Shown here: in pieces, positions 54,427 to 62,651 of the stretch | Layout of the letters: each line of letters begins with the position of its first letter | Position numbering within the stretch: the stretch's first letter is position 1 | Origin: Streptomyces sp. WM4235 | GTDB taxonomy: Bacteria; Actinomycetota; Actinomycetes; Streptomycetales; Streptomycetaceae | DNA length: 62,651 bases | Direction of reading: 5' to 3' | NCBI RefSeq assembly: GCF_001279725.1 | Contig: NZ_LGDE01000293.1 | Coordinates: 1-62,651 of the forward strand | Made by a program: the position numbers and the translations under genes | The notes under the pieces: model-generated | Database searches by the model: none | Told to the model about the DNA's origin: nothing | The model's input: the letters and a program-made list of their open reading frames with translations, nothing else

Positions 54427-54573
54427 ATCTCCCCCGGTCCTGCGGCTGATAGCTCATGCTCACTCGACCGGAAGGTTACAAACCAACACGCCGGTTTGTC
54501 AAAAGGTTAGATGAGCACACCGGAGGTTCGAGAAGGGTGATTCCGACGCCCGCCCGAGAGCCCTCAACTTCGG

Positions 54574-54623
54574 TAAAACAAAAGGCCAGAGGGCCCGGGA
54601 GGGGGGATCCCGGGCCCTCTGGC
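54574..54623 (-). terminator. Rho-independent terminator of the aminotransferase transcript
   Basis: Perfect 16-bp stem (54585-54600 with 54608-54623; arm GCCAGAGGGCCCGGGA) with a 7-nt loop. On the leftward strand it is followed by CCTTTTGTTTTACC. It separates the aminotransferase from the SARP gene. The remaining part of the 309-bp gap (54427-54735) holds no gene; the AT-richer stretch 54447-54530 probably carries the SARP promoter. Confidence 0.9.
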
Positions 54624-54735
54624 GGTGGGGCGACCACTGGGGGTAGGTCGCCATACAGGGGGACTGCTTGCCGGCCACTCAAGGGGTTCGCGACTGATTC
54701 TCGACCCCTAAACAGCACGAGCGGTCTGATTTTGC

Positions 54736-56295
54736 TCAGGCGATCGGTGCGAGACTCGCGCCATCCGTGTCCCGGATGATCACGCACACATCGCGGAGCG
54801 CCTCTTCCAGCCGGCCGATCTCCTCGTCCGTCAGGTACACCGACGGCTCGAACCGCAGGGTGTTCACGGCGCTGGAGGTGGGGAACGTCCGGATCCGGTG
54901 CGCGCGGAGCATGTGCCCGGCGACGAAGTACCCGAAGAACCCGCTCTGCGCGACCGCCTTGAGCGGCTCGGCCGAGGAGCCCGACTGGTCGTGGAACTCC
55001 AACCCCAGCATCAGGCCGCGGCCGCGCACGTCCTTGACCGTCTCGGGGAAGTCGTCCCGGACCGAGCGGAGCATGGCGAGCAGCCGCGCGCCGCGCTCGG
55101 CCGCGCGCCGGTAGACCTCGCCGTCGTCGGCCTCCATCAGTTCGAGCACCTTGAGGGCGATCAGACAGGAGAAGCTGTCCTTGGCGAACGTGGAGCTGTG
55201 CGCCAGCTCGAACTGGCCGCGGTAGAGCGGCTTGCGCACGAGCATGACGGCGGCCTTGGCGATGCCGCCGCCCAGGCTCTTGGCGAGGGTGTAGTAGTCG
55301 CCGCGCAGCCCGAGGTGGGTGGCCGCGAGGAAGCTGCCGGTGCGGCCCATGCCGGTCTGCACCTCGTCGATGACGATCGGGATCCCGGTCTCCGCGCAGA
55401 CCTCCTGGATCTCGTCGGCGAACTCCCGGCTCAGCTCGTGGATGCCGCCCTCGCCCAGGACGGGCTCCAGGACGAAGGCCACGAAGAGCGGGAAGTCCCG
55501 CTCCACGACCTGGACCTGGCCGCCCTCGACGACGAGGTCGAGCAGGTGGGCGCGCTCCTCGTCGATGATCTTGCGGATCGTGCCGGGCCGGTCGCGCGGC
55601 ACGAACCGGGACTGCGCGGCCAGCGCCTTGAACGGCAGCCGGTACCCCTCGTTGTGGGTGAGCTGCACGCTGCCGGCGAGCTTGCCGTGGAAGCCGCCCT
55701 CGGGAACGAGGAAGAGCGGGCTGCGCCCGCGCTGGGCCTCGTTGCGGGCGAGGACGTCGGTGACCAGGTCCTCGAAGGACTCGGCGACGGCGGCCGGGAC
55801 GCTCGCGACGCCGGCCTCGACCTGTCCGCGCACGTCGGCCAGGTGGGCGGCGATCTCGTCGGAGAGCGCGGTCAGGCGCAGGCCCCGGTCGAGTTCGGCG
55901 TGCTTGATGGCGGCCTCGACGGCCTCCGCCCCGCTGTTGGCGAAGATGGCGTAGTACTGCTCGTCGTCCCCGCGTTCGCGCTGGATGATCCGGTTGAGGA
56001 CCTCGGCGACGTCGTTGGCGTACGGGTGCCGCGAGAACTGCGCGTGGACGGGCGTCTGCGCGTCCAGCAGTTCCTTGGCGTACGCGTTGATCCCGGGGTG
56101 GTTGTGCCCCAGCATCAGCGAGCCGTAGCCGCCGACGTAGTCCAGGACGGGGATCTCCCGGCCGTCCTCGTCGCGCAGGTAAAGGGTGTTGCCCTCGCCG
56201 CGCACGTACTCGGCGTCCAGACCTCCGGAGGCGAGCACCCCCAACAGGAAGGGTTCCGCGTACTCGGTCGTGGCCGTGGTGGGTTCGGCGGTCAT
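54736..56295 (-). CDS. Class III PLP-dependent aminotransferase
   Basis: A 519-aa fold-type I enzyme, longer than the usual 430 residues because of an insert around 180-240. YGSLMLGHNHPGI and FANSGAEAVEAAIKHAEL bind PLP phosphate. VIDEVQTGMGRTG carries the pyridine-N Asp. The Schiff-base Lys is in TLAKSLGGGIAKA. Start at 56295, 10 nt after the MFS stop. It should transfer an amino group to an aldehyde or ketone, plausibly forming an amine on the polyketide or its precursor. Confidence 0.88.
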   Translation of the reverse strand: MTAEPTTATTEYAEPFLLGVLASGGLDAEYVRGEGNTLYLRDEDGREIPVLDYVGGYGSLMLGHNHPGINAYAKELLDAQTPVHAQFSRHPYANDVAEVLNRIIQRERGDDEQYYAIFANSGAEAVEAAIKHAELDRGLRLTALSDEIAAHLADVRGQVEAGVASVPAAVAESFEDLVTDVLARNEAQRGRSPLFLVPEGGFHGKLAGSVQLTHNEGYRLPFKALAAQSRFVPRDRPGTIRKIIDEERAHLLDLVVEGGQVQVVERDFPLFVAFVLEPVLGEGGIHELSREFADEIQEVCAETGIPIVIDEVQTGMGRTGSFLAATHLGLRGDYYTLAKSLGGGIAKAAVMLVRKPLYRGQFELAHSSTFAKDSFSCLIALKVLELMEADDGEVYRRAAERGARLLAMLRSVRDDFPETVKDVRGRGLMLGLEFHDQSGSSAEPLKAVAQSGFFGYFVAGHMLRAHRIRTFPTSSAVNTLRFEPSVYLTDEEIGRLEEALRDVCVIIRDTDGASLAPIA

Positions 56296-56305
56296 GTCAT
56301 CCCCT

Positions 56306-57952
56306 TCAGGCTCGGGTGGTGGACTCTTCGCGGACCGCGGCGGCCGGCTGCGTGCCGGGCTCCGACTCCGCCGTCCCGGCCTGCTCCGGCTCGGCCGGGG
56401 CCTCGGCGGCGGGTGCGCCGATCGCGGGGATGTGGCGCAGCAGGGCGAGGACGATGACGCCCGTGACGACGGCCAGTCCGGCGCTGACCCAGGCGGTGGC
56501 CTGGAATCCGGAGGTGAACGCGTCGCGCGCGGCGGCCACCAACTGGGCGCCGAGGTCGGCGGGGAGGGAGGCGGCGGCGTCGGTGGCGCCACCGACGGTG
56601 TCCCGGGCGGCCTCGGCGGCCTCGGCGGGGATCCCGGCCGGGGTGTTGTCGTCGACCGCGCCGCGGTAGACGGCCACGGCGATGGAACCGGTCACCGCGA
56701 TGCCCAGGGCGAGCCCGAGGTCGTACGCGGTCTGCCCGGTGGCGGCGGCGGAGCCGGCCTTCTCCGGCGGGGCCGCGCCGGCGGCCAGGGAGGTGCCGAG
56801 GACGCTGATCGGGGCGACACCGAACATGATCACGGCGAGGCCGAGGGCGGCGGGCACGATGCCGTCCTTGTCGGGGCCCGCGAGCCCCGTCAGCCAGAAG
56901 CCGACCAGGGTGACGACCAGACCCGCGGTGATGACGAAGGCGGGCCGGATCCGCTTGGCGAACACCGGGGTGAGCTGCGAGCCCAGGATCAGGCCGGCGG
57001 CTCCGGGGAGCAGCCAGACGCCGGCGGCCAGCGGGCTGAGTTCACCGGCGACCAGCAGGTACTGCGGGACGAGGTACTCGACGCCGTTGAGCGCCATCAT
57101 GCCGAACAGCAGGGTGAGCAGCGCGCCGGTGAAGGCGCGGGTCCGGAACAGCCGCATGTCCAGCAGCGGGGTCTCCAGCGCGTTCTGCCGGCGGACGAAG
57201 ACCACGGTGAAGACGGCGCCGATCAGCAGGGCGGCCAGGTTGCCCAGGCTCCAGCCGATCTCGGCGAACTTCTTGACGGCGTAGACGATCGGCAGGATCG
57301 CGGCCAGGAACAGCACCACGCTGGCGAGGTCGATCCGGCCGGCGTTGGGGTCCTTGTACTCGGGCAGCAGCGCCGGCGCGAGCAGCAGCGGGACGAGCAT
57401 GACGGGGACGCCCATCAGGAAGACGGACCCCCACCACCAGGAGTCGAGCAGCACCCCGCCGATGACGGGGCCGACGGCGATGCCGACGGAGAGCGCGGTG
57501 ACCCAGGTGGCGATGGCGGTGGCCCGCTGCCGGTCGTCCTTGAACATGTGGATGATCAGCGAGAGCGTCGACGGGAGCACGGCGGCGCCGGCCACGCCGA
57601 GCAGCGCGCGCGCCACGATCAGCATCTCCGGGCTGGTCGAGTACGCCGCGAGCAGCGAGGAGACGATCACGCCGAGCGAGCCCAGGATCAGGAGCTTGCG
57701 GCGGCCGATCCGGTCACCGAGGGTTCCCATGACGACAAGGAATCCGCAGGTCAGGAACCCGTAGATGTCCGTGGTCCACAGCAGCTGCGAGCTGGTGGGC
57801 CGCAGGTCGGCCGTCACGTAGGGGGTGGCCAGCCACAGCACGCCCAGGTCGGCCGTCATCAGTGTCACCGGCAGCAGCAGGACCAGCAGTCCGAACCACT
57901 CCCGCGGCCCGGCCCGCAACTCCACCGCGGGGGCGGAGGTGTTCGAAGTCAT
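56306..57952 (-). CDS. MFS drug exporter, DHA2 (14-TM) family
   Basis: A 548-aa protein with about 14 helices. Motif A is GTLGDRIGRRKLL; the DHA2 motif C region is VGIAVGPVIGGVLL; motif D1-like LWTTDIYGFLTCG near the start. The last 45 residues are an acidic Ala/Glu tail. It is presumably the efflux pump for the polyketide. Within the leftward operon between hydrolase and aminotransferase. Confidence 0.9.
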   Translation of the reverse strand: MTSNTSAPAVELRAGPREWFGLLVLLLPVTLMTADLGVLWLATPYVTADLRPTSSQLLWTTDIYGFLTCGFLVVMGTLGDRIGRRKLLILGSLGVIVSSLLAAYSTSPEMLIVARALLGVAGAAVLPSTLSLIIHMFKDDRQRATAIATWVTALSVGIAVGPVIGGVLLDSWWWGSVFLMGVPVMLVPLLLAPALLPEYKDPNAGRIDLASVVLFLAAILPIVYAVKKFAEIGWSLGNLAALLIGAVFTVVFVRRQNALETPLLDMRLFRTRAFTGALLTLLFGMMALNGVEYLVPQYLLVAGELSPLAAGVWLLPGAAGLILGSQLTPVFAKRIRPAFVITAGLVVTLVGFWLTGLAGPDKDGIVPAALGLAVIMFGVAPISVLGTSLAAGAAPPEKAGSAAATGQTAYDLGLALGIAVTGSIAVAVYRGAVDDNTPAGIPAEAAEAARDTVGGATDAAASLPADLGAQLVAAARDAFTSGFQATAWVSAGLAVVTGVIVLALLRHIPAIGAPAAEAPAEPEQAGTAESEPGTQPAAAVREESTTRA

Positions 57953-57965
57953 GGTTGTCCCTTCA

Positions 57966-58829
57966 TCAGTTTTCTGTCGGTGTTGCCGGGGGGACCGTGT
58001 GGACCCGCCGGATGATCTCGGCGGCGACCGTGTCGGGGTCCTGTTGCGGCTGCCAGTGGGAGGTCTTCTCCAGCGTCACCAGCCGGTAGGGGCCGGTGAC
58101 GTGCTCCGCGGTCTTCTCGACGGAGAGTTCGCTGACGGCCGTGTCGGTGCGGCTGTAGACGAAGGTCGTCGGGACGGTGACCGGCCCGAAGGCGAGGTCC
58201 TCGCCGAGCAGGTTGTTGGCGCGGTACCAGTTCAGGGCCGCGTCCAGTACGCCGGGAGCGGTGTGGGTGGTGACGTACCGGGCGATCTGGGCGTCGGTCA
58301 GGACGCCCTCGCCGACCTGGTTGAACCAGCCGTGCAGTTCGACGGCGTCGTTGGCCAGGAAGTGGTCGGCGGCGCCGGCGGAGACGAGGAACTCCACGTA
58401 CTGGGAGCTGTGTTGCTGCTCCTCGTCGACCCGGTAGGCGTGCTGGTACGCGTCGAGGTGCGGGATGGCGAGCGCGGTGAGCGTGCGCACCCGCTCGGGC
58501 CGGCGCGCCGCCAGGTACCAGGCCACGGCCGCGCCCCAGTCGTGGCCGACGACGTGGGCGTCGGCGACGCCGAGCGCGTCGAGGATGCCGAGCGCGTCGG
58601 CGGCGAGGTGTTCGAGGCGGTACGCGTCGACGTCGGTCGGGCGCGCGCCGTCGGAGTAGCCCCGCTGGTCGGGGGCGATGGTGCGCAGCCCGGCGGCGTG
58701 CAGCAGGGGCGCGGTCTCGGTCCAGGACTCCTTGTTGTGGGGGAAGCCGTGGAGCAGCAGGACGGGTTCGCCGTCGGCGGGGCCGTCGACGGCCACGTCG
58801 AAGGTCAGGTCGTTCAGGGTGATCTTCAC
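57966..58829 (-). CDS. Epoxide-hydrolase-like alpha/beta hydrolase
   Basis: A 287-aa protein with HGFPHNKESW (oxyanion hole HGxP), the nucleophilic-Asp elbow GHDWGAAVAW, DQRGYSDGARP and the distal TSHWQPQQDP His. An Asp nucleophile indicates epoxide hydrolase or dehalogenase chemistry rather than a serine esterase. Coupled by ATGA overlap to a flavin monooxygenase, so an epoxidation-hydrolysis sequence on the polyketide is likely. Confidence 0.85.
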   Translation of the reverse strand: MKITLNDLTFDVAVDGPADGEPVLLLHGFPHNKESWTETAPLLHAAGLRTIAPDQRGYSDGARPTDVDAYRLEHLAADALGILDALGVADAHVVGHDWGAAVAWYLAARRPERVRTLTALAIPHLDAYQHAYRVDEEQQHSSQYVEFLVSAGAADHFLANDAVELHGWFNQVGEGVLTDAQIARYVTTHTAPGVLDAALNWYRANNLLGEDLAFGPVTVPTTFVYSRTDTAVSELSVEKTAEHVTGPYRLVTLEKTSHWQPQQDPDTVAAEIIRRVHTVPPATPTEN

Positions 58830-60190
58830 GGCTGCTCCTGGACCGCGGCGATGGCGGCCTCGATCTCCGGGTCGTGCAGGACGGCCGGGGAGTCGACGAG
58901 GCCGATGACGCGGGAGTAGGCGCGGGCCACGGCGTCGTCGCGGGACGCGGCCTCCTGGACCTGGGCGATGAAGGCGTGCGCCAGCTGGACCTCCTCGGTC
59001 CGCTCGCCCTCGACCTCGGGGAAGCTGAGGTCGGCGCCGACGGCCATCTCCCAGCAGCCGTCGACGGCGTCGGCGGCGAGGTCCTTGAAGTAGGCGATCG
59101 GGTCGGGCCGCCGGGACTCGGCGGTGTGCCGGCGCAGCACGAGCGAGCCGAGCGCGGAGACGGTCATGCCCTGCGCGTAGCTGGGGTTGAAGCTGCAGAC
59201 GGCGTCGCCGATGACCAGCAGGCCGGCCGGGAAGTCGGTCAGGCGCTGGTAGTGGCGGCGCAGGTTGGTCGGGAACTTGTACGCGACGGGCTCGTCCAGC
59301 GGCTCGGAGACCTTGAGCACCTCGTGGATGTCGGGCGCGGCCAACGACTCGATGAAGGCGTGGAAGCCCTCGGGGGTGGTGGCCGGGTGGTCGCCGAGGA
59401 TGCCGTAGGCGGTGACGATGGAACGGCCGCCGTCGATCTTCTGGCAGATCGCGCCGCGCGGGACTCCGGCGGAGGCGACGGTGTTGATGGAGATGTTGCC
59501 CTCGAAGGCCTCGTCCGGGACCCGGTAGTAGCGGGTGGTGTAGCCGAGGCCGATCTTGTGCTTCTCCTCCTCGACGGCGTCGAAGCCGAACTCCTGAAGC
59601 CAGACGGAGGTGCGCGAACCGCGGCCGGTGGCGTCCACGACCAGGTCGGCCTCCACCACCTCCTCGACGCCGTCGCGGCGCACGACGACCCCGGTGACCT
59701 CGCGGCGGTCCTCGCTGGTGACCAGGCGCAGGATGTCGGCCTGCTCCAGGAAGGTCACCTCGGGGAGCGCGAGCACGCGCTCGCGTATGTGGCGCTCCAG
59801 GAAGGGACGGCTGGAGGTGAGGGCGAACAGGCCGGAGTGGACCTGCCGCAGGCGCTTGCCGTTGATGATCCAGCGGACGTCGTCGGCCACGTCGCCGAGC
59901 TGCGCGCCGGCAGCCTTCATGTCCTCGGTGATGCCGGGGAAGTACTCCTCGACGATCTGCTGGCCGCGGGCGAGCAGACCGTGCAGGTGGTGGCCCTGCG
60001 GCAGGCCCCGGCGGAGTTCGTTCGGTCCCGTCAGCTCGTCGCGGTCCACGACGAGCACCTCCGCGAAGTTCTCGGAGAGGGCGCGGGCGGAGAAGAGTCC
60101 CGCCATGCTCCCGCCGAGGACGACCGCGCGACCTCCGCGTGCGTTTTCGGCGGATCCGGGGTTGGCCCCTTGGGAAGATGCAGCACTCAC
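58826..60190 (-). CDS. FAD-dependent monooxygenase, epoxidase-like
   Basis: A 454-aa flavoprotein starting at GTG 60190 (AAGGAGA upstream; the frame is open further but without a site). FAD motif VVLGGSMAGLFSARAL, RRGLPQGHHLHGLLARG, DATGRGSRT and the second FAD site GLLVIGDAVCSFNPSYAQGM. The PQGxHxH segment recalls Lsd18/MonCI-type polyether epoxidases and related enzymes. Probably oxidises a C=C of the nascent or released polyketide. First gene of the leftward operon. Confidence 0.85.
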   Translation of the reverse strand: MSAASSQGANPGSAENARGGRAVVLGGSMAGLFSARALSENFAEVLVVDRDELTGPNELRRGLPQGHHLHGLLARGQQIVEEYFPGITEDMKAAGAQLGDVADDVRWIINGKRLRQVHSGLFALTSSRPFLERHIRERVLALPEVTFLEQADILRLVTSEDRREVTGVVVRRDGVEEVVEADLVVDATGRGSRTSVWLQEFGFDAVEEEKHKIGLGYTTRYYRVPDEAFEGNISINTVASAGVPRGAICQKIDGGRSIVTAYGILGDHPATTPEGFHAFIESLAAPDIHEVLKVSEPLDEPVAYKFPTNLRRHYQRLTDFPAGLLVIGDAVCSFNPSYAQGMTVSALGSLVLRRHTAESRRPDPIAYFKDLAADAVDGCWEMAVGADLSFPEVEGERTEEVQLAHAFIAQVQEAASRDDAVARAYSRVIGLVDSPAVLHDPEIEAAIAAVQEQP

Positions 60191-60405
60191 AGCGATCAGC
60201 TCTCCTTGAATTCGCACGTCACTACAGCGCAGCTGGAGCTCACCGGATCGAGTAAGTCCGAATGAAGCGCGTGAGCCCGCATTCACGGTAGCCAGGTGCG
60301 TTCCACCGGCCGCTCACTGTGTGGCAACGGCGGGGTCACCAGCCGTTCCCACAGGCCTGGTTACCAGGCCATGACTGTCCACGAGGTCGCTTTCACTAGC
60401 CTGTG
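60191..60405. promoter_or_regulatory. Divergent control region of the PKS cluster
   Basis: No gene is seen. It contains a near-palindrome GGCCTGG-TTA-CCAGGCC at 60354-60370 in the centre of the divergent gap between monooxygenase and PKS, a likely operator. The minisatellite at 60406-60587 occupies the rest of the 415-bp gap. Confidence 0.45.
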
Positions 60406-60587
60406 AACCCAGGCGCATCGAACCCGGGGCACATTCCTCCGGGCACGTCGAATCGGGGAACGTCGAAATTCCGGCGCATCGAATCCGGGCACGTGGAGCC
60501 GGTGGTGTGTGAGGCCGGGGCGTTGATCCGACACGTGAATCCGGGCGCATTCGACCCGGGCGCATTTCCTCCGGGCGCGTTGAATCC
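60406..60587. repeat. 15-bp minisatellite in the PKS upstream region
   Basis: About twelve imperfect units with consensus AATCCGGGCGCATCG. Clear 15-bp phasing holds for 60406-60465 and for 60538-60582, with degenerate units and small indels between. It ends 4 nt before the ribosome site of the PKS gene (AAGGGG). In the PKS direction the units spell Asn-Pro-Gly-Ala-x, but there is no sign that this is translated. Confidence 0.85.
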
Positions 60588-60605
60588 AAGAAGGGGCAGC
60601 CGAGC

Positions 60606-62651
60606 GTGGTGACCAGTGAGCGGAATCCTGTAGCAGCCGGGGCGCACACCGAGAAGGTGGAGCAGATCGCTGTCGTGGGGCTGTCCTGCCGGCTCCCCGG
60701 AGCCGACGGCCCGGCCGCGTTCTGGGAGCTCCTGCGGAGCGGGCGAGGTGCCGTCGACGAGGTGCCGCCGGGCCGTTGGGGCGTACCCGAGGACGCGGTT
60801 CCCGGTGACGGCCGGCAGCGCGGCGCGTTCCTGGACGGGGTGGACCGGTTCGACGCCCGTTTCTTCGGGATCTCGCCGCGCGAGGCCGCGGCGATGGACC
60901 CGCAGCAGCGGCTCGTACTGGAGTTGGCCTGGGAGGCGTTGGAGGACGCGGGCATCGTGCCCGAGGCGCTGCGCGGCAGCCGTACCTCGGTGTTCGTCGG
61001 CACCCTGCGCGACGACTACACGAACCTGCTGTACCAGCACGGCACCGAGGCGATCACCCCGCACACGATGACCGGGGTGAACCGCGGTGTCATCGCGAAC
61101 CGGGTCTCCTACCACCTGGGTCTCCAGGGCCCCAGCCTCACCGTGGACTCCGCGCAGTCCTCCTCGCTCGTCGCGGTGCACCTCGCCTGCGAGAGCCTGC
61201 GGGCCGGGGAGTCCGTGCTCGCGCTCGCGGCGGGTGTGAACCTGAACCTGCTGACGGAGAACGCCACCACGGAGGAACGTTTCGGCGCGCTCTCCCCCGA
61301 CGGCGTCACGTACACGTTCGACTCCCGGGCCAACGGCTTCGTGCCCGGCGAGGGCGGCGGGGTCCTGGTCCTGAAGCCGCTCTCGCTCGCCCTCGCGGAC
61401 GGCGACCACGTCCACGGCGTGATCCGCGCGAGCGCCGTCAACAACGACGGTGCCACGCCCGGCGGTCTGACCGTGCCGAGCGCGGCCGCGCAGGAGCAGG
61501 TGGTGCGCCTGGCCCACGAGCGGGCCGCGCTCGGCGCCGGCGAGCAGGTCCAGTACGTCGAACTGCACGGCACCGGCACGCCCGTCGGCGACCCGATCGA
61601 GGCCGCCGCGCTCGGCGCCGCGCTGGGCGCGGACCGGGCGCCCGGGGACCCGCTGCGCGTCGGTTCCGTCAAGACCAACATCGGGCACCTGGAGGGCGCG
61701 GCGGGCATCGCGGGCCTGATCAAGACGCTGCTGAGCATCACCCACCGCGAGCTGCCCGCCAGCCTGAACTTCGCGAGCCCGAACCCGGGGATCCCGCTGG
61801 ACGCACTGGGGCTGGCGGTGCAGCGCGAGCACTCCGCCTGGCCGCACCCGGAGCGTCCGTTGGCGGCGGGCGTCAGCTCCTTCGGCATGGGCGGCACGAA
61901 CGCGCACGTCGTGGTCACCGAGGGGCCCGCCGTCCCCGCGCCGCAGGAGCCCACCGAGGCGGCCACCGAGGCGCTGCCCTGGGTGCTGTCGGCCCGGTCG
62001 GACGAGGCGCTGCGCGCGCAGGCCGGCCGGCTGGCCGCGTTCGCCGCCGCCGACGGCGCCCCCGACCCGGTGGACACCGCCTTCTCGCTGGCGACCACCC
62101 GCACGGCCTTCGAGGAACGCGCGGTCGTGGTCGGCACCGACCGGTCGGCGCTGGTGGAGGGGCTGCGGGCGCTGGCCGAGGGACGGCCGGGCGCCGGAGT
62201 GGTCCGGGGCGCGCCCGCCGCGGGCACGACCGCGTTCCTCTTCACCGGCCAGGGCGCGCAGCGTCCGGGGATGGGCGAGGAACTGTACGCGGCCTTCCCG
62301 GTGTTCGCGGACGCCTTCGACGCGGTCGCCGGGGAGCTGGACCCGCTGCTGAAGCGCTCGATCCGCGAGGTCATCGCCTCCGGTGAGGCGCTCGACGAGA
62401 CGGGCAACACCCAGCCCGCGCTGTTCGCGGTGGAGGTGGCCCTCTACCGGCTCCTGGAGTCCTGGGGTCTGGCCCCGTCCCATGTCGCGGGCCACTCCAT
62501 CGGGGAACTGGCCGCCGCGCACGTGGCGGGGATCCTGTCCCTGCCGGACGCGGCGAAGCTGGTGGTCGCCCGGGCGAGGCTGATGCAGGCCCTGCCCACC
62601 GGCGGCGCCATGATCGCCGTGCAGGCCACGGAGGCGGAGGTCCTGCCGCTC
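60606..62651 (+). CDS. Modular type I PKS, KSQ-AT loading module (3' truncated by window)
   Basis: The first 682 codons of a PKS, starting at GTG 60606 (or the adjacent GTG 60609) after AAGGGG. The ketosynthase spans residues about 15-440. Its active-site motif is VDSAQSSSL, with Gln184 where Cys is expected; both catalytic His motifs (ELHGTGTPVGDP, KTNIGHLEGAAG) remain. That is a decarboxylating KSQ domain, hence a loading module. An acyltransferase starts at about 550 (FLFTGQGAQRPGMG) with Ser631 in GHSIGELAAAH. The specificity region lies outside the window. The gene continues past the right edge. Confidence 0.95.
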   Translation, partial: MVTSERNPVAAGAHTEKVEQIAVVGLSCRLPGADGPAAFWELLRSGRGAVDEVPPGRWGVPEDAVPGDGRQRGAFLDGVDRFDARFFGISPREAAAMDPQQRLVLELAWEALEDAGIVPEALRGSRTSVFVGTLRDDYTNLLYQHGTEAITPHTMTGVNRGVIANRVSYHLGLQGPSLTVDSAQSSSLVAVHLACESLRAGESVLALAAGVNLNLLTENATTEERFGALSPDGVTYTFDSRANGFVPGEGGGVLVLKPLSLALADGDHVHGVIRASAVNNDGATPGGLTVPSAAAQEQVVRLAHERAALGAGEQVQYVELHGTGTPVGDPIEAAALGAALGADRAPGDPLRVGSVKTNIGHLEGAAGIAGLIKTLLSITHRELPASLNFASPNPGIPLDALGLAVQREHSAWPHPERPLAAGVSSFGMGGTNAHVVVTEGPAVPAPQEPTEAATEALPWVLSARSDEALRAQAGRLAAFAAADGAPDPVDTAFSLATTRTAFEERAVVVGTDRSALVEGLRALAEGRPGAGVVRGAPAAGTTAFLFTGQGAQRPGMGEELYAAFPVFADAFDAVAGELDPLLKRSIREVIASGEALDETGNTQPALFAVEVALYRLLESWGLAPSHVAGHSIGELAAAHVAGILSLPDAAKLVVARARLMQALPTGGAMIAVQATEAEVLPL

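Noticed and set aside
60406..60587. Minisatellite considered as a CRISPR array or SARP-box array
   Set aside because: Units are contiguous without unique spacers, and the 15-bp period does not match SARP heptamer spacing.
60403..60612. Forward open frame of NPGAx pentapeptides upstream of the PKS
   Set aside because: No ribosome site, frame broken by degenerate units and ends over the PKS start; better seen as a DNA repeat.

Overview
The window reads as Streptomyces (or a close relative) chromosomal DNA. It has very high GC with strong third-position GC, frequent GTG starts, 4-nt ATGA/GTGA gene overlaps, and streptomycete families (SARP, LAL-type LuxR, twin CXXC YcaO, acyl-CoA carboxylase epsilon, MatB). 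No rRNA, tRNA, IS element or CRISPR array was seen. All assignments come from reading the sequence and recalled family features; no database search was run.

Left edge (1-1.7 kb): the start of a DUF4097-like gene, a GbsR/MarR-type regulator with an inverted-repeat operator, and a doubly broken GNAT pseudogene.

Region A (about 1.7-29.2 kb) is a RiPP gene cluster of the azole (TOMM) type. A 126-aa precursor with a nitrile-hydratase-like (NHLP) leader ends in the Cys-rich core CNYCCCPCCCCT (5907-6287). A fused ThiF-like/YcaO cyclodehydratase (18724-20976) and a SagB-type dehydrogenase (21073-22590) should turn cysteines into thiazoles. Tailoring candidates are two cytochromes P450, a SAM methyltransferase, a flavin amine-oxidase-like enzyme, a Rieske oxygenase, an alpha/beta hydrolase and a flavin-dependent halogenase carrying both diagnostic motifs. 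The only aromatic residue in the core is one Tyr. Export is covered twice: an NHLM-type HlyD/C39-ABC/ABC set (22613-28800) and a DrrAB-like ABC pair (6327-8173). A LAL regulator (15914-18448) and a recurring TACGYAA-like motif upstream of the divergent operons suggest common control. A protein with an HPr-kinase-like fold but a degenerate P-loop, and a VOC protein, complete the set. I do not recognise a described product, so this is the best candidate for a new system.

Region B (29.3-54 kb) mixes housekeeping and secondary-metabolism support: saccharopine dehydrogenase-like protein, a P450 relic, a PEP-mutase/isocitrate-lyase-like enzyme, DoxX and EamA membrane proteins, a MarR/hydrolase divergent pair with a phased operator array, glutamate dehydrogenase, two DUF1772 paralogues and a membrane-anchored Mrr-like nuclease. 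Embedded are polyketide support genes: MatB-like malonyl-CoA synthetase, two type II thioesterases, an Sfp-type phosphopantetheinyl transferase and acyl-CoA carboxylase beta plus epsilon. A Tat-exported bicovalent flavoprotein oxidase follows.

Region C (52.6-62.65 kb) is the edge of a modular type I polyketide cluster: a SARP regulator fused to a degenerate cyclase-like domain, a class III aminotransferase, a 14-TM MFS exporter, an epoxide-hydrolase-like protein and a flavin epoxidase-like monooxygenase. Opposite them runs the start of a PKS whose first ketosynthase has Gln in place of the active Cys (KSQ loading module). The PKS runs off the right edge. Its promoter region holds a 15-bp minisatellite.
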